DNA from: Cichorium intybus
Lineage: Eukaryota > Streptophyta > Magnoliopsida > Asterales > Asteraceae
Direction of reading: 5' to 3'
Assembly: GCA_023525715.1 (NCBI GenBank)
Contig: CM042016.1
Coordinates: 83,271,882 to 83,335,881 of the forward strand
DNA length: 64,000 nucleotides
A program made the position numbers and the translations under genes. This document shows positions 11,601-24,714 of this stretch, in pieces; within the stretch, counting starts at the first letter, position 1; every line of letters begins with the position of its first letter. The notes under the pieces were generated by a model. The model was not told the origin of the DNA. It was given only the letters and a program-made list of their open reading frames with translations, and did not search any database.

Positions 11601-13180
11601 AAAGATTATGATTGCGAAATCCTTTACCATCCGGGAAAAGCGAACATCGTGGCGGATGCTTTGAGTAGGAAGGAAATTAGTGAGAAAAGGAGGGTTAAAG
11701 CATTGAGAATTGAAGTGGTATCCACACTGGTTGATATGTTGAAGGGTGTGCAAGAAAAAGCTCAAGAAGGTGGTAACAAGAAAGAAGAAAAACTTGGCAA
11801 GTCAGTGATCTTTGAGAAAAATTCTCATGGGTTGAAAACATTTCAAGGGCGTGTTTGGGTACCGTTGTACTGTGGAAAAAGAGAATTAATTCTTGATGAG
11901 GCTCATAAGACCAAGTATTCCATTCATCCCGGGTGTACAAAAATGAATATGGACTTGAAGCCTTTGTATTGGTGGCCGACCATGAAAGTAGATATTGCCA
12001 AGTATGTCAACAAATGTTTAACGTGTTCCTTGGTGAAAACCAAGCATCAAAGACCTTATGGAGATCTCGAGCCATTGGAAGTCCCGGAATGGAAGTGGGA
12101 AAAGATCACCATGGATTTTGTTAGCAAATTACCGCGAACAAGAAGTGGTCATGATATGATTTGGGTCATTGTGGACCGGTTGACTAAAAGTGCATTATTT
12201 CTTGCGGCAAGAGAAACATGGCTTGTTGATAAGTTGCGGAATTGTATGTGGATGAGGTCGTTCGGAGGCACGGGATGCCATTATCGATTGTGTCGGATCG
12301 GGACAGTCGGTTTATATCACATTTTTGGAAAAGCATGCAAGAGGTATTGGGAACCAAGTTTTGTTTGAGTACGGCTTATCATCCTCAAACCGATGGGCAA
12401 AGTGAAAGGACGATTCAAACGCTTGAAGATATGTTGCGGGCATGTGTCTTAGATTTTGGAGGAAGTTGGGATAAGCATCTCCCTTTGATCGAGTTCTCGT
12501 ATAACAACAGTTACCATTCATCCATAAAGATGGCCCCGTATGAAGCTTTATATGGAAGGAAGTGTAGATCCCCTTCTTGTTGGTTGCAAGCGGGAGAAAA
12601 AGTTTTAGTAGGGCCTAGCTTGATTCAAGAAACCGCAGAAAAGGTGGAGATAATTAGAGAACGGATGAAGGCGGCTCAAAGTAGACAAAAGAGTTATGCA
12701 AATTTGAAAAATCGGCCCATGATTTTTCAAGTAGGAGATCAAGTATTACTTAAAGTGTCACCTTGGAGAGGGATCATACGTTTCGGAAAGAGAGGAAAAC
12801 TTAATCCGAGGTATATTGGACCGTTGAATGTGTTGGAAAAGATTGGGAAACAAGCTTATCGACTTGAGTTGCCACCGGAGTTGCATGGAATTCACAATGT
12901 TTTCCACGTGTGTTACCGTAGGAAGTGGCTTGGTGATAAGGTTGACTTTCTACCTTTAGAAGAAATTCGGGTGGATCAAAACAAGAGACTCATAGAAGAA
13001 CCGGAGGAGATTTTGGATAGAAAGGTTAAGAAGCTAAGGAACAAGATGATTGAGTTGGTTCTTGTCAAGTGGAAACACTCTTCGGGGGCAAATCTCACGT
13101 GGGAAACGGAAGAAGAAATGCGGAAGAGATATCCATCTCTTTTTGGAGAAGCCGAGATTCCGAGGACGAAATCTTCTTAA
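11600..13180 (+). pseudogene. pol: chromovirus integrase with chromodomain-like tail, one frameshift
   Basis: The zinc-binding HHCC region includes YSIHPGCTKM and CLTCSLVKTKHQ (about 11917-12050). The catalytic core has ITMDFVSKLP (first Asp, near 12110), a one-base shift near 12232, IVSDRDSRFIS (second Asp) and DGQSERTIQTLED (Glu). The frame from 12242 to 13180 is open and covers the rest of the core, the GPY/F-type module (PRYIGPLNVLEKIGKQAYRL) and HNVFHVCYRRKW. The last 60 residues (EEILDRKVKKLRNKMIELVL..WKHSS) have the layout of a chromodomain, which targets chromovirus integration to heterochromatin in relatives. The stop is followed immediately by the polypurine tract. Confidence 0.9.
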
Positions 13181-13193
13181 GGGGAAGGTAATT
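13180..13193 (+). other. Chromovirus polypurine tract
   Basis: The purine run AAGGGGAAGG lies just 5' of the 3' LTR start at 13194 and is the plus-strand primer. The preceding GAGGACGAAATCTTC is echoed in the corresponding region of both LARDs. Confidence 0.8.
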
Positions 13194-14572
13194 GTAACAT
13201 CCTCTATCTAGGATAAATAATTTAATGAATAAAAATAATAAATTTAATAATTATAATAATTATCTAATAGTAAATTTATTTAAAATGTGAAGTTTGAAGT
13301 AGTAACTAGTCTAAAATGACCTAATAAGGGTATAAATGGAAATTCACCATATGGAGTTCTAGAAGAGGGACTAGTTTGTAATAAATATTTTAGAAGTGAT
13401 GGGGAAGGACTTTTAGTGCAATTATGACATAATGTAAGTTCTGGAGGGACTAGTTTGCAAAAACTGAAAAGGTGGGAGTTTAAGTTGGGGAAAACCCCCC
13501 ATTCCTCTTGTAGATCACGGTTTTGAGAGGGAGAAAAGGAGAGGAGGCGATTTGCAGGAGATTCAAGTGGAGAAGCTTGATTCTAGCAAGATCTAAGTGG
13601 TTTACACCCATCAATTGAATATTTGAGGTAAGAAATCTAATCTCCATGTTAGAAACCCACCATTTTAGGTAGATCAAGTTCAAATTCGGGTTTCATAGTT
13701 GGGGGAGATGAATTCTATGATCCCAAAGGTGTATCTTATGAATTCTAATGATCATCTCTTCACAATTTCATTGTCTTATGCTTGGAGAATCATGTGGGAT
13801 GCTTGTTGATTCACATGAACCTTAATATTTGGGGAAAACCCCATCAATGGGTGAAACCTAGATGATTGGATCAACTTGCATCTTAAATGTGTTTTATGAA
13901 AAGCTTAAGTGAGTTCCTAGTGATTTCAATCATTGGAAGAAGGAATCTCTTCAATTATTGACCAATTGTTTGAATGGAATTGGATATTCCTTGATGTAAG
14001 CTTATGAAGTAAATTGGGATTAGAACTTGGATTTGATTCAATGGAGATGATATTGGATGATTTGATTGGGCCAAATGATGTGTAATTTAAGTAGAAATAA
14101 TGTCCTTTTGATATCTAGAAGTTTGGAGTTGTTTGAGACCTTGAATTGGACCAAAAGGAGGGAGAAAAGGACCAAAAATCGGAAGTTACAGTGCTCAGAA
14201 CACGGCCCGGGTTAGGGGAAACACGGCCCGTGTCAGGATGTCTAAAAAACATTCTGTTAGCAGAACACTGCCCGTGTTGGGGGGAACACGGCTCGTGTCA
14301 GCCTGAACAGTCCCGGAATGTTGAGTTTTGAGCTTTAAGGGTTAGGATGTTGGTTCTAATGTTCAAGTGAACTCCTAGGACATGTTTAACTAATATTTTA
14401 CATCTACTTAGTGAAGTTAAATAGCCTTAGAGTTATTAGTAATGTTGGATGTTATATCTTGTAGGAGAAGGGTAACTGAGGTTGAAGCAAAAGAGTGACA
14501 TCTTCTTGGAACTTAAGGAAGGTTAGTTACCGGGAGTATACATCCGTCTTTCAACCTTGTGTTTTATTACCA
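13194..14572 (+). repeat. Chromovirus 3' LTR, cut by LARD-1
   Basis: Starts TGTAACATCCTC like the 5' LTR and extends about 340 bp beyond the point where the 5' LTR is deleted. The extra part carries ACACGGCCCGTGT-type words (about 14201-14300). The expected mirror end (GGATGTTACA) is not seen before LARD-1 begins at 14573, so LARD-1 probably inserted within this LTR; the 5 bases before it are TACCA. Confidence 0.85.
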
Positions 14573-15419
14573 TGTAACGCCCAGTTTCAACACAGAGTAT
14601 ACCTAGAAATTTTTTCGCATTTATAACATAAATAGTATAATTGGGTACTCGTTTGCTCTGGAATCTACAAGAAGTTATCATTGAGAATCGTCCCACGATC
14701 TGAGCCGGGCGCTACAACTGCTAATCTGCACACAACATAACACAAACACGTAAGCTACAAAGCTTAGTGAGCAACACTACAACTACATGAATAACTTATT
14801 TTAAATGTAATACGTCATCCAACTCGTGGGTGTAGTTATTCCATGCAACAATTTATAAGTACCGGTTAATATAAACATATCAAACCAGCTATACTTCATT
14901 ATTAATAACTACAAGTATTCTTTCCGTAGTTACATTGGTATCTACCGATACCTAAACAACTAATAAACAAGCACGGTGTAATACATGCAACACAAGTATA
15001 CACCTAACCGACAACTCAATATCACTACTTGATATCACCACACAGTATTTCATCACATTGATTTCCAATATGAAACCTTTTACTCTATAACCTTTTAGAT
15101 CACAAGCCACAAGGCTTTATATCCGACTCTTCTTTATTCTCTACGGTTTCGAGTCATCAAATCTCACCACTATCCTTATAATAGTATGATCACAAAAGCT
15201 ATATAGGCAATTAAGCCCTATTTCTTAGTCACAGAAGCCAACACTGGTTTCACAAAGGTTATTACCATATGTTAGGTAGTTAAACCCAACCGTATAGCCA
15301 TAAAGGCTATTATATTTGGATATCAAATCCAATCTCTATACAAATAAATGCTATGTCTACTATACACTTGGGTATCAACCCATCACATGTAAACACAAAA
15401 GGCTCACGACATGTCCCGA

Positions 15420-15600
15420 TCTCGTCTAGACTCACGGCTTATCCGGTCTTGTCTTTTCACTGACTCACGGCTTATCCGGTCTTGTCATTTCATTGACTCA
15501 CGGCTTATCCGGTCTTGTCATTTCATTGACTCACGGGCTTACCCCAATCTTGTCCTTTCATGGACTCAAGGGCTTCCCCGATATTGTCTTTTCCCAAAAC
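15420..15600. repeat. 33-bp tandem repeats in LARD-1 3' LTR
   Basis: Units beginning GACTCACGGCTTATCCGGTC repeat three times, followed by two degenerate units (GACTCACGGGCTTACCCC and GGACTCAAGGGCTTCCCC). The right LTR has one more full unit. Open frames across the repeat are by-products of the 33-bp period, a multiple of three. Confidence 0.9.
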
Positions 15601-15848
15601 TATTACAAGTTATACGAGTTTAACCAATTTTATATTTGGACGATGAGCCCAATCTCCTAGCCACAAGGGCCGTATAGTTGGAACCATATAGGTCCTCACT
15701 CGACCAATAAGGTCTGCATGAACCGTACAAGTTCCCACATTATATTTTGGGTAATTTAACCCAATCATTTGACCATAAAGGCTCAACACCACAACTGTAA
15801 AGTACTCATGCCCAATAGTCCCTGCATACCTGTAAAATCACAAGTATC

Positions 15849-15849
<1 letters not shown>

Positions 15850-15906
<57 letters not shown>

Positions 15907-15913
15907 TACATCA

Positions 15914-15997
<84 letters not shown>
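15850..15997. repeat. TA dinucleotide tract
   Basis: Two long TA runs separated by ACACACTACATCATAC. The right LTR carries a longer version at 22302-22498. Confidence 0.95.
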
Positions 15998-16000
<3 letters not shown>

Positions 16001-16867
16001 TTTTGCATACTTCTCTCTGGTTGCTAAGTACCCTTTAAGCAAACCATTAATATCCTAGTTGTACCCATTCACAAAGTACTCATCTAGTGATATATAAACT
16101 TTACTCCAAATGAACACGAGGTTCTCATCTTAATGTCGGTTACTTCACATCGTAACCCCAAACTTCTAACACATATAATCACATAGAATTCTCTATGTGT
16201 CTACATAATTTACATGTAATTTACTACATGTATCATCTTGTATATAACTACAAAACTCACATGTAATAACAAGTGATTTCTAACACTTGATACACCTGAT
16301 TTACATAGTAATTTTTTTACATGTTTGTGAATCATCTAGCATCATAAACATATATAACATATTATAACCAACATGTAAGTAGAGTTACTCACCTGGATTA
16401 AGTAGCTTCATAGTTCTAGCTACCACCAACGCTAATTACAAGCACTTCTTCAACACTTTCCAGCACCTACACAACCATATACATACCAAATAGAGGTGAA
16501 TACCTTGTATTTCCACCATCAAAGCTTAAAGCTTGTCCTCATCAGTTAACACTCGTGATTAGGAGTGTTTTAAAACATCCAAGCATGAGTTATACACTCA
16601 ATTTCAACTAATCACAGGTTGTTCTTCATAACCACTCGAATCCAACCTAAATCAACCAAATCAACCGTTTAAAAGGTTTAAAACAGTAAACCTTACCTTC
16701 AAGAAGTGAAATACCGAAGATTATTTCAATCCTTCGGGTTCTAGCCTTCCAATTTGGTTCCTAGACGATTTGGGAACGTTTTCTAGGGTTTAGGAGGTTT
16801 TTGGTTCGAGAATTGTCCAAGAAATGGCTGAAAATCGCAATAAGAAGGGGTGGGGCCTGTACGCAGC

Positions 16868-17045
16868 ACGACCCGTGTCCAAAGTTACACGACCCGTGTA
16901 ACTTACGGTATACATTTGAAGTTTTAGTCTGCAGAACTACACGACCCGTGTCAAAATTACACAACCCGTGTAATTTACTGTATGCCCAACAAGTTTAAAA
17001 GACTTCCCTACACGACCCGTGTAATTCCTACACGACCTGTGTACC
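16868..17045. repeat. Cluster of ACACG-NNN-CGTGT words, LARD-1 3' LTR
   Basis: Six copies or near-copies of ACACGACCCGTGT in about 180 bp, for example near 16895 and 16938. Each has five-base inverted arms with a three-base centre. Near 140-310 bp from the LTR 5' end (the element is on the minus strand). Confidence 0.85.
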
Positions 17046-17181
17046 CTGCTTCTAGCATTTTTCAACTTCAAATTCCTTCCAAATGAAATTCTAACCATCC
17101 AAACTCTTGCAATAATCCAACTAATCTTAATTACCTTAAGATTAATATATAAATACTTACCGAAAGTAACGTGGTGTTACA

Positions 17182-19832
17182 AATTCTTCCCCCCTTCAAA
17201 AGATTCCGTCCTCGGAATCTCATAGCAACTTATCAAATTGCTTAATGTTTCATTATAAACTTACATTCTCATTTAGGTTCGAATTCCCATTACACGATAT
17301 GAACTCTAACTTCTATTCATTCTCATCTTGGTGGTGATGGGTTTAATTGCTAAGGAAATGGTCCTATCAATCACAACCGAGATCAAATTCATATAGTTCT
17401 ATACATACTATATTAATCTACTTTCCTTACTGTATACGTACATCTATCTTTGCATTATACAATATAATCATTCATCATCTCTACGATGTATATTCATTTA
17501 CACATACACGGTCACAACCTGCTACATGGTTGTACAGTATTTGATATGCAACTAGTACATATCTTTACTACTACTTATGATCACAAAATAGTCATGATAT
17601 GATTGCTACATACTACATATGATCACTAGATATTCACTAAGTGATCACCATACACATAACATATGTTATACAAAACATCTATTACACGTCTATTTTGTTC
17701 TCAAACAACGCATTACACATAGTAATGATGTTCTCATCTTGTCACTACTTATAATCTATCTCACTATCACAATAGTGATTTAGACTGTGTTCCTTTGCTC
17801 AGCACTACTAGCCGTACATACTCAGTTTATGGAACCATGAGTATCCGCTTAATGCATCTTGCCAGGCACAACAATTCTGCATTTATTTTACTTTGTACAT
17901 CAAGTTACAACATCTACATACTAGACTTAAACGCATCTAGTATTAGCTACACATTAACACAATACATATGGTATATTACAACACAATATTGGTTGATATG
18001 TACTCTGCATACACAATTTCAACCAGTTACTACTTAACTCATAGTTCTTATATCATATGTAACATTATACTATCATTTAACTTCACTACATATTACCCTA
18101 GTACTATACTCTACATAGTATTTTAGTACCAATTATCATAAAGTGTCATTTACTGATATTTCATACCAATCGTCATATATTATTAAATCACGATATCTCG
18201 TACCGTTTACTACTATTACCAACCAATACCCGTTCACGGTATTTTGTACTGTTCTTCAATCAAATCGTGGCACCCCGTACCATTCTCCGATCTCCGATGC
18301 ATTCATGAATGAATGATCTTCGAGGAGATAACTACTTTCTTCACAGTTAAAACACGCCTCTTTTGTCTAAGTATCAACATACTTTTAACTATTATACAAT
18401 TTATACAACGTATACTCGTCAGTGGAAAATTTTGTTACATAGCTAATCAATTACATTCTTCATACAAAAGAAACACAAACTCTTCGTTATGTGTTACTTT
18501 TCGGCTACTACTATCACTGTCTATACACAGAGTTCCTCAGAACCTCTAACAGCAGTATATACATACACGTATACAATACACAACAAGGTTAGCTAGTACA
18601 CATACTCTATTCTTAATATTTTTCGTCTTGGGTAGTGACTAGTTTGATTTAAGAAAACAAGATTCTTTCAATCACAACTGAAATCACTATAATACTCACC
18701 TCAGTATAAATCTTACTAGCTATTTCATTCCAACCACACACAACTCTTTTAAAGCTAACTTTTTCCTTTGTTAGCATTCCTAACAAGGAATGATCACAAC
18801 TTCTCAATAAGCTATACATGGCTAAACAACGACATTCTAACATCCTGGATTAGCCAGCCAAAGTGTTTATTTCTATTTTTCCCAACTACATAAGTTGTAT
18901 TCAAACAATCCAATTATTCTTTCATACACCCATTCCACTAGTAAGAAAAGGGAAGTGATTCTCATTTAAACATCTGGGACCACTTATTTTAACGTACCAC
19001 ATTTATAGAATTTAATCATATAAATTCCACAATATCGGTTCACCGCGAACCCAAAGTCCGTTACTTATAATATTTCAGCCACAAGGGCTTAATTAAATAG
19101 CACATAAGGCTATTTGCCTCTTCTTTAACATCTAAACGTTATTTCACAGAGTTCTGCTAATACTTGCCACCGATATGGTGCAATTATTTCAAAGGAAAAC
19201 ATTGGTAACAACTCTTCTTTACCATATTCCACACAGTTACCGACTCTATTAACTTTTCAATATATGTCGATCACTTTCTATGAACATCGACTGGTCCACT
19301 CTCATCTAAATGTTTACCATGATGTGGTCTACCGGTCGCCTTAATAGTCACCGGCTCCAACTACATATTTGTTATTTCAAGAAATAACTTACGTACCTTT
19401 TTCTATAACTGCTGCCCACGACTCTCGTGGACATTTTACTATTTTCCTTCTTTCTCTATTTATCAAGTCTCAAAACGACTCGTCTGCTTTTCCGTGTATA
19501 TCTACAACAATAGGTAGTAATTTATGTACAATATCAATTTTATTACCTACAATTCTGTAGAATTTCTTTCCGTTGGGCCACTAGCCCCTCTTTATACCGA
19601 GTCTTAAAATGAACTCGGCCACCACTCGGGCTCTCAGCCCTTAATTGCGGAAATCGGATTACTCCAAATACTTCACATACTTCAAAATTTAGCAATAATC
19701 AGGTCATATATATAACACACATGTTAATATATACCTAATTTAACAATACATTCTACTATCTTTCAAGGTTTAAGTCTAGGGATTTACTCTACAAACACCT
19801 AGTTCACTTAAACCACGGCTCTGATGCCAACT
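17182..19832 (-). other. LARD-1 internal region, no genes
   Basis: AT-rich with many stops in all frames. The left edge (17182-17220) carries the polypurine tract and, on the minus strand, the phrase GAGGACGGAATCTTTTGAAG, which resembles the end of the chromovirus integrase gene and its tract (13165-13193). It contains repeated 'GTACCGT / GTACCAT' phrases (about 18195-18290) like those at 55630-55790 in LARD-2. I see no protein family. Confidence 0.7.
19813..19829 (-). other. LARD-1 primer-binding site (initiator Met tRNA)
   Basis: The minus strand reads TGGCATCAGAGCCGTGG, three bases inside the LTR. It differs from the usual TGGTATCAGAGC by one base in the first twelve. Confidence 0.8.
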
Positions 19833-20134
19833 TGTAACGCCCAGTTTCAACACAGAGTATACCCAGAAAATTTTTCGCATTTATAACATAAATAGTATAA
19901 TTGGGTACTCGTGTGCTCTGGAATCTACAGGAAGTTATCATTGAGAATCTTCCTACGATCTGAGTCGGGCGCTACAACTGCTAATCTGCACACAACATAA
20001 CATAAACACGTAAGCTACACAGCTTAGTGAGCAACACTACAACTACATGAATAACTTATTTTAAATGTAATACGTCACCCAACTCGTGGGTGTAGTTATT
20101 CCCTGCAACAATTTATAAGTACTGGTTAATATAA

Positions 20135-21285
20135 GGGTTAAGGTCATTTTTGGTCATTTAACTTTCTGGTTTGTGCACATTTGGCCACTTAACTTTGTTT
20201 AAGTTCTACAATGTCACCTAACTTTTTATTTTGTCCCAAAATGGTCACTGTAACCTGTTATAGGCGGTTGCAGTGACCATTTCGAGAATAAATAAAAAGT
20301 TAAGTGACCTATTATAACTTAAATAAAATTAAGTGACCAAATGAGCACAAAACAGAAAGTTAAGTGACCAAATGAGAACATTAACCCTGAACAAATTGAT
20401 TTTATTAAACATTGGATTTTTGGGACTTGCATTAGTTGTATATGTTACTCCGATATAATAAATTTTTATAAATGAACAAATATGTTTGAGTCGTGTTAAG
20501 TTGGAACCATGGAAACCGTTTCTATGTTCATTTTACTCTCATAATTCATCTTTATAAACGAACAAAAAAAACTACGTAAATAAAGAAGAAGGACCTCGAA
20601 ATTATTGGTTCATCCTTATTATAAATCATCTGTATAACACCGTTCGATATAAATTGTAAATAAGGTTTTATTGAGTTGTAACACATAACCATTTCTCTTT
20701 TTAGACAGTTATAACATTTTATTAGAAGCTAAAACCAATCAATTAAAAAATACCAGACAATTATAACATTTACTAGAAGCTAAAACCAACAAATTAAAAA
20801 ATCACCAAACCAGAACCGATCAACCGTTCATTCGTCTTTATCTACATAGTTTTTTTTCGTTCGTTTATAAAGATGAATTAGGAGAGTAAATTGAACATAG
20901 AAACGGTTTTCATGGTTCCAACTTAACATGGCTCAAACACATTTGTTCATCTATAAAAATGTATTATCAGATTATCATATACAACTAATGCAAGTCCTAA
21001 AAATCCAACGTTTCAAAAAATCAATTTGTTGAGGGTTAATGTTCTCATTTGGTCACTTAACTTTCTGGTTTGTGCTCATTTGGTCACTTAACTTTATTTA
21101 AGTTATAATAGGTCACTTAACTTTTTATTTATTCTCGAAATGGTCACTGTAACCGGCTATAACAGGTTACAGTGATCATTTTGAGACAAAATAAAAAGTT
21201 AGGTGACCTTGTAGAACTTAAACAAAGTTAAGTGACCAAATGTGCACAAACCAGAAAGTTAAGTGACCAAATTTGACCTTAACCC
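20135..21285. mobile_element. Non-autonomous Mutator-like foldback element with 9-bp target duplication
   Basis: Flanked by TTAATATAA at 20126-20134 and 21286-21294, while the sister LTR has a single TTAATATAA (14876-14884) at the same place. Ends are GGGTTAAGGTCA and its complement. The outer arms (20135-20391 and 21034-21285) are inverted repeats of each other, and each arm is itself a palindrome of two modules of about 125 bp. A second inverted pair lies inside (about 20395-20577 with 20845-21030). The centre has a direct repeat of about 50 bp (near 20705 and 20757). No coding capacity. Confidence 0.9.
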
Positions 21286-21849
21286 TTAATATAAACATAT
21301 CAAACCAGCTATACTTCATTATTAATAACTACAAGTATTCTTTCCGTAGTTACATTGGTATCTACCGATACCTAAGCTACTAATAAACAATCACGGTGTA
21401 ATACATGCAACACAAGTATACACCTAACCGACAACTCGATATCACTACTTGATATCACCACACGGTATTTCATCACACTGATTTCCAATATGAAACCATT
21501 TACTCTATAACCTTTTTTATCACAAGCCACAAGGCTTTATATCCGACTCTTCTTTATTCTCTACGGTTTTGAGTCATCAAATCTCACCACTATCCTTATA
21601 ATAGTATGAGCACAAAAGCTCTATAGGCAATTAAGCCCTATTTCTTAGTCACAGAAGCCAACACTGGTTTCACAAAGGTTATTACCATATGTTAGGTAGT
21701 TAAACCCAACCGTATAGCCATAAAGGCTATTATATTTGGATATCAAATCCAAGCTCTATACAAATAAATTCTATGTCTACTCTACACTTGGGTATCAACC
21801 CATCACATGTAAACAAAAAAGGCTCACGACATGTCCCGATCTCGTCTAG

Positions 21850-22065
21850 ACTCACGACTTATCCGGTCTTGTCTTTTCACTGACTCATGGCTTATCCGGT
21901 CTTGTCATTTCATTGACTCACGGCTTATCCGGTCTTGTCATTTCATTGACTCACGGCTTATCCGGTCTTGTCATTTCATTGACTCACGGGCTTACCCCAA
22001 TCTTGTCCTTTCATGGACTCAAGGGCTTCCCCGATATTGTCTTTTCCCAAAACTATTACAAGTTA
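21850..22065. repeat. 33-bp tandem repeats in LARD-1 5' LTR
   Basis: Four full units plus two degenerate ones, one unit more than the sister array at 15420-15600. Confidence 0.9.
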
Positions 22066-22301
22066 TACGAGTTTAACCAATTTTATATTTGGACGATGAG
22101 CCCAATCTCCTAGCCACAAGGGCCGTATAGTTGGAACCATATAGGTCCTCACTCGACCAATAAGGTCTGCATGAACCGTACAAGTTCCCACATTATATTT
22201 TGGGTAATTTAACCCAATCATTTGACTATAAAGGCTCAACACCACGACTGTAAAGTACTCATGCCCAATAGTCCCTGCATACCTGTAAAATCACAAGTAT
22301 C

Positions 22302-22501
<200 letters not shown>

Positions 22502-23478
22502 TTTTGCATACTTCTCTCTGGTTGCTAAGTACCCTTTAAGAAAACCATTAATATCCTAGTTGTACCCATTCACAAAGTACTCATCTAGTGATATATAAAC
22601 TTTACTCCAAATGAACACGAGGTTCTCATCTTAATATCGGTTACTTCACATCGTAACCCCAAACTTCTAACACATATAATCACATAGAATTCTCTATGTG
22701 TCTACATAATTTACATATAATTTACTACATGTATCATCTTGTATATAACTACAAAACTCACATGTAATAACAAGTGATTTCTAACACTTGATACACCTGA
22801 TTTACATAGTAATTTTTTTACATGTTTGTGAATCATCTAGCATCATAAACATATATAACATATTACAACCAACATGTAAGTAGAGTTACTCACCTGGATT
22901 AAGTAGCTTCATAGTCCTAGCTACCACCAACGCTAATTACAAGCACTTCTTCAACACTTTCCAGAACCTACACAACCATATACATACCAAATAGAGGTGA
23001 ATACCTTGTATTTCCACCATCAAAGCTTAAAGCTTGTCCTCATCAGTTAACACTCGTGATTAGGAGTGTTTTAAAACATCCAAGCATGAGTTATACACTC
23101 AATTTCAACTAATCACAGGTTGTTCTTCATAACCACTCGAATCCAACCTAAATCAACCAAATCATCCGTTCAAAAGGTTTAAAACAGTAAACCTTACCTT
23201 CAAGAAGTGAAATACCGAAGATTACTTTAATCCTTCGAGTTCTAGCCTTCCAATTTGGTTCCTAGACGATTTGGGAACGTTTTCTAGGGTTTAGGAGGTT
23301 TTTGGTTCGAGAATTGTCCAAGAAATGGCTGAAAATCGCAATAAAAAGGGGTGGGGCCTGTGCGCAGCACGACCCGTGTCCAAAGTTACACGACCCGTGT
23401 AACTTACGGTATACATTTGAAGTTTTAGTCTGAAGAACTACACGACCCGTGTAACTTACGGTATACATTTGAAGTTTT

Positions 23479-23580
23479 GGGACCAATTTTCCGCAATGAT
23501 GAGATTATATTTGAAGTAATGATGTTTTTTTTATGATCAATGATGTTTTCAATTACAAATCCCTAGCGAGGGGTGTCACA
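23479..23580. other. LTR-end fragment of an unidentified gypsy-type element
   Basis: A 102-bp segment ending GAGGGGTGTCACA, a typical end of long gypsy LTRs (TGTGACACCCC on the other strand). It joins truncated LARD-1 to the copia fragment. Too short to classify. Confidence 0.45.
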
Positions 23581-24700
23581 CTGCTCCTTCGTTCAACATG
23601 AACACCCATCCTGATTGTGAGCAAGAGTCATCTCTGTCTGTTTGGAAACTTGCATCACTAAAGACAGTTACTCTTAGCTCATCTCTTCCTCCATATACTA
23701 GGCACATGTCTTTAGTTCTTCTCAGTGACTTTTGTCATGATTGTCCTTATATCTGCTCACCATGCTTAAAGCGTATAAGAAATCAGGTCAAGTACATATC
23801 ATGGCATACATGATCGATCCTATAGCTGAAGCACATGGGGTTCGACTCATTATGTCCAGTTCATTATTGGTCTTAGGACATTGCTCCTTACTCAGCTTTA
23901 TCCCTTGCTGTATGGGCAAGAATCCTTTCTTAGAATCAAGCATCCTGAATTTCTTTAAGATCTTGTCCAGGTATGTACTTTGGCTTAGTGCTATTAGATG
24001 TTTTGATCTATCCCTATAGATCTTTATACCAAGTATATAAGATGCATTCCCCAGATCCTTCATAGCAAAACACTTCCAAAGCCAAGCCTTTACACTTTGT
24101 AAGGTTGGGATGTCGTTTCCTATAAGGAGTATGTCATTGACATATAGTACTAGATATACTACATTACGCAGGATTCATCTTGACTTCTAGAAAATTCAAA
24201 CTCTTTGACCTTTTCATGGAAGCAGATTTCCAGCTACGAGAAGCTTGTTTAAGTCGATAAATGGACCTTTCAAGCGTACACGCTCTATTTGGATACTTGC
24301 TGTCTACAAAACCCTCTGGTTGTGCCATATACACATCATCGGATAGTTTTCATTAAGGAAAGCGGCTTTGACATCCATTTGCCATATTTCATAGTCATAA
24401 AATGCAGCAATGACAAGTAACACTCTAATAGACTTTATCTTGGCTACTAGAGAGAAGGTTTCACATTAATTAATTCCTTGAGTCTGAGTGAAACCCTTCG
24501 CAACCAATCTGGCCTTGAATGTGTGTACATTCCCATCCATGTGGGTCTTCTTATTGAAGATCCACTTACACCCAACGGTTTTTAGACCTGATGTTGGATC
24601 AACCAAGTTCCAAACTTGGTTGTCATACATGAATTGAATCTCGCTTTCCATGGCTCCTTTTCATTTGGCTGCCTCAAGCCTGCCATCGCTTCCTTGTAGT
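23581..24700 (-). pseudogene. pol: copia RT and partial RNase H, catalytic Asp changed
   Basis: Minus-strand words: ESEIQFMYDNQVWNLVDP and CKWIFNKKT.MDGNVHTFKA (RT start, near 24480-24650), FTQTQG, QPEG-type phrase and YGLK-type region near 24250. The YVDD box at 24133-24144 reads YVND, so the first catalytic aspartate is asparagine. The region continues with MKDLGNASYILGIKIYRD (24010-24063) and SRTPCASAIGSIMYAMICT. RNase H follows in other frames (VFSDASFQTDRD near 23635-23680) and is cut at 23580. Confidence 0.85.
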
Positions 24701-24714
24701 TGGATGGTTCATCC

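Larger units (their letters stand above)
7664..14572 (+). mobile_element. Chromovirus (Ty3/gypsy, probably Tekay-like), nearly complete but disabled
   Basis: Order: 5' LTR, gag with two zinc knuckles, protease, RT, RNase H, integrase, chromodomain-like tail, polypurine tract, 3' LTR. RT precedes integrase, which defines Ty3/gypsy, and the C-terminal tail after integrase makes it a chromovirus; the Tekay clade is an inference. The two LTRs are almost identical over the shared kilobase, so insertion was recent. Coding is broken by at least one stop in each of protease and RT and by single-base shifts in gag, RNase H and integrase. The 5' LTR lacks its last part together with the primer site. 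The 3' LTR is cut by LARD-1. Confidence 0.9.
14573..17181 (-). repeat. LARD-1 3' LTR, 2609 bp
   Basis: Minus-strand LTR from TGTAACACCACG (17181) to GGGCGTTACA (14573). Contains an array of 33-bp repeats, a long TA tract and a cluster of ACACGACCCGTGT words. Position 14876-14884 (TTAATATAA) is the unoccupied site matching the Mutator-like insertion in the other LTR. Confidence 0.9.

Noticed and set aside
15411..15623. Repetitive protein with a DSRLIRSC motif (also 21831-22076)
   Set aside because: An 11-residue period from 33-bp DNA repeats in a non-coding LTR; no start context, other repeat phases are equally open.
15769..16038. Open frames of alternating Tyr-Ile in TA tracts (also 22222-22539 and 38352-38663)
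   Set aside because: They are translations of TA microsatellites, open because the repeat has no stop in that phase.
17347..19560. Several 60-80-codon frames in the LARD-1 interior
   Set aside because: Short, AT-rich, without motifs and not kept between LARD-1 and LARD-2.
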